From Treponema sp. (lineage in GTDB: Bacteria > Spirochaetota > Spirochaetia > Treponematales > Treponemataceae), in contig JAAVAM010000006.1 in assembly GCA_014804085.1 (NCBI GenBank), forward strand, positions 61,399-66,502: a stretch of 5,104 nucleotides of DNA, in the 5' to 3' direction. Positions 5,078 through 5,104 of this stretch are shown here, one piece after another. Every line of letters starts with the position of its first letter. Within the stretch, counting starts at the first letter, position 1. The notes beneath the pieces are model-generated. The model saw only the letters and a program-made list of their open reading frames with translations. It did not search any database and was not told where the DNA came from. Made by a program: the position numbers and the translations under genes.

Positions 5078-5104
5078 AGGTCTCTCTCTCCCCCAAATCG
5101 TTCC
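4957..5104. repeat. Hairpin-rich non-coding element interrupting the toxin gene
   Basis: Three perfect hairpins follow one another: CGGCGC/GCGCCG (4965-4970 and 4975-4980, four-base loop), CTTGGGGC/GCCCCAAG (5003-5010 and 5015-5022, four-base loop), and a 19-bp inverted repeat from 5045-5063 to 5079-5097 with a 15-base spacer, made of TTTGGGGG and GA repeats. The segment is GC-rich and purine-skewed, unlike the antitoxin gene before it. It starts where resemblance to a PIN toxin ends. It encodes no recognisable protein and looks like a small mobile or dispersed repeat; its right end is outside the window, so the 19-bp repeat could be internal or terminal. Confidence 0.6.

Noticed and set aside
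4680..5096. 138-residue minus-strand frame opposite the toxin-antitoxin locus
   Set aside because: It starts in the 19-bp inverted repeat and lies entirely antisense to the well-supported antitoxin gene; composition is low in complexity.

Overview
The window looks like an accessory stretch of a spirochaete chromosome, most likely a carbohydrate-using Treponema from a gut, rumen or oral habitat. This is inferred from the style of the genes: lipoproteins with loose lipoboxes, a surface-type pectate lyase with Listeria-Bacteroides (InlB B-type) repeats, a poly-G tract in a lipoprotein gene, and many structured non-coding repeats. No single feature proves the genus. Base composition is mosaic: roughly 60% G+C in parts of the pectate lyase gene and about 37% in its last 360 bases.

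Layout. Bases 1-202 (minus) hold the start of a lipoprotein gene that runs off the left edge. Divergent from it, 308-832 (plus) encodes a 174-residue protein with three membrane helices and a soluble C-terminal domain; its -10 box sits so close to the ATG that the mRNA may be leaderless. A tRNA-Cys(GCA) gene at 934-1005 (minus) has a near-consensus promoter and two hairpins downstream. Bases 1020-1308 hold no gene but contain several short repeats and nested inverted repeats, which look like a small non-coding element, followed by the promoter region and Shine-Dalgarno site of the main gene.

The main gene, 1309-4047 (plus), encodes a 912-residue lipoprotein: signal peptide, two InlB-type repeats, a fibronectin-like module, a polysaccharide lyase family 1 pectate lyase domain with its catalytic motif intact, a low-complexity linker and an AT-rich C-terminal domain. 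A run of nine G lies in the signal peptide just before the lipobox cysteine; a one-base slip either way stops translation early, so the enzyme may be phase variable. The gene ends at a strong terminator that faces a second terminator serving the minus strand. That second one follows a 40-codon remnant, which looks like the C-terminal end of a lost gene.

Beyond the remnant, 4296-4515 is a tandem array of 22-bp units whose ninth copy has its 9-bp core reversed. After a structured spacer comes a toxin-antitoxin locus: a complete antitoxin gene (4668-4913) with a strong promoter, overlapping by ATGA a PIN-domain toxin gene. The toxin loses its family resemblance after about 14 residues and runs into a sequence with three successive hairpins, one of them a perfect 19-bp inverted repeat. 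The antitoxin therefore appears to have lost an intact partner, at least within this window.
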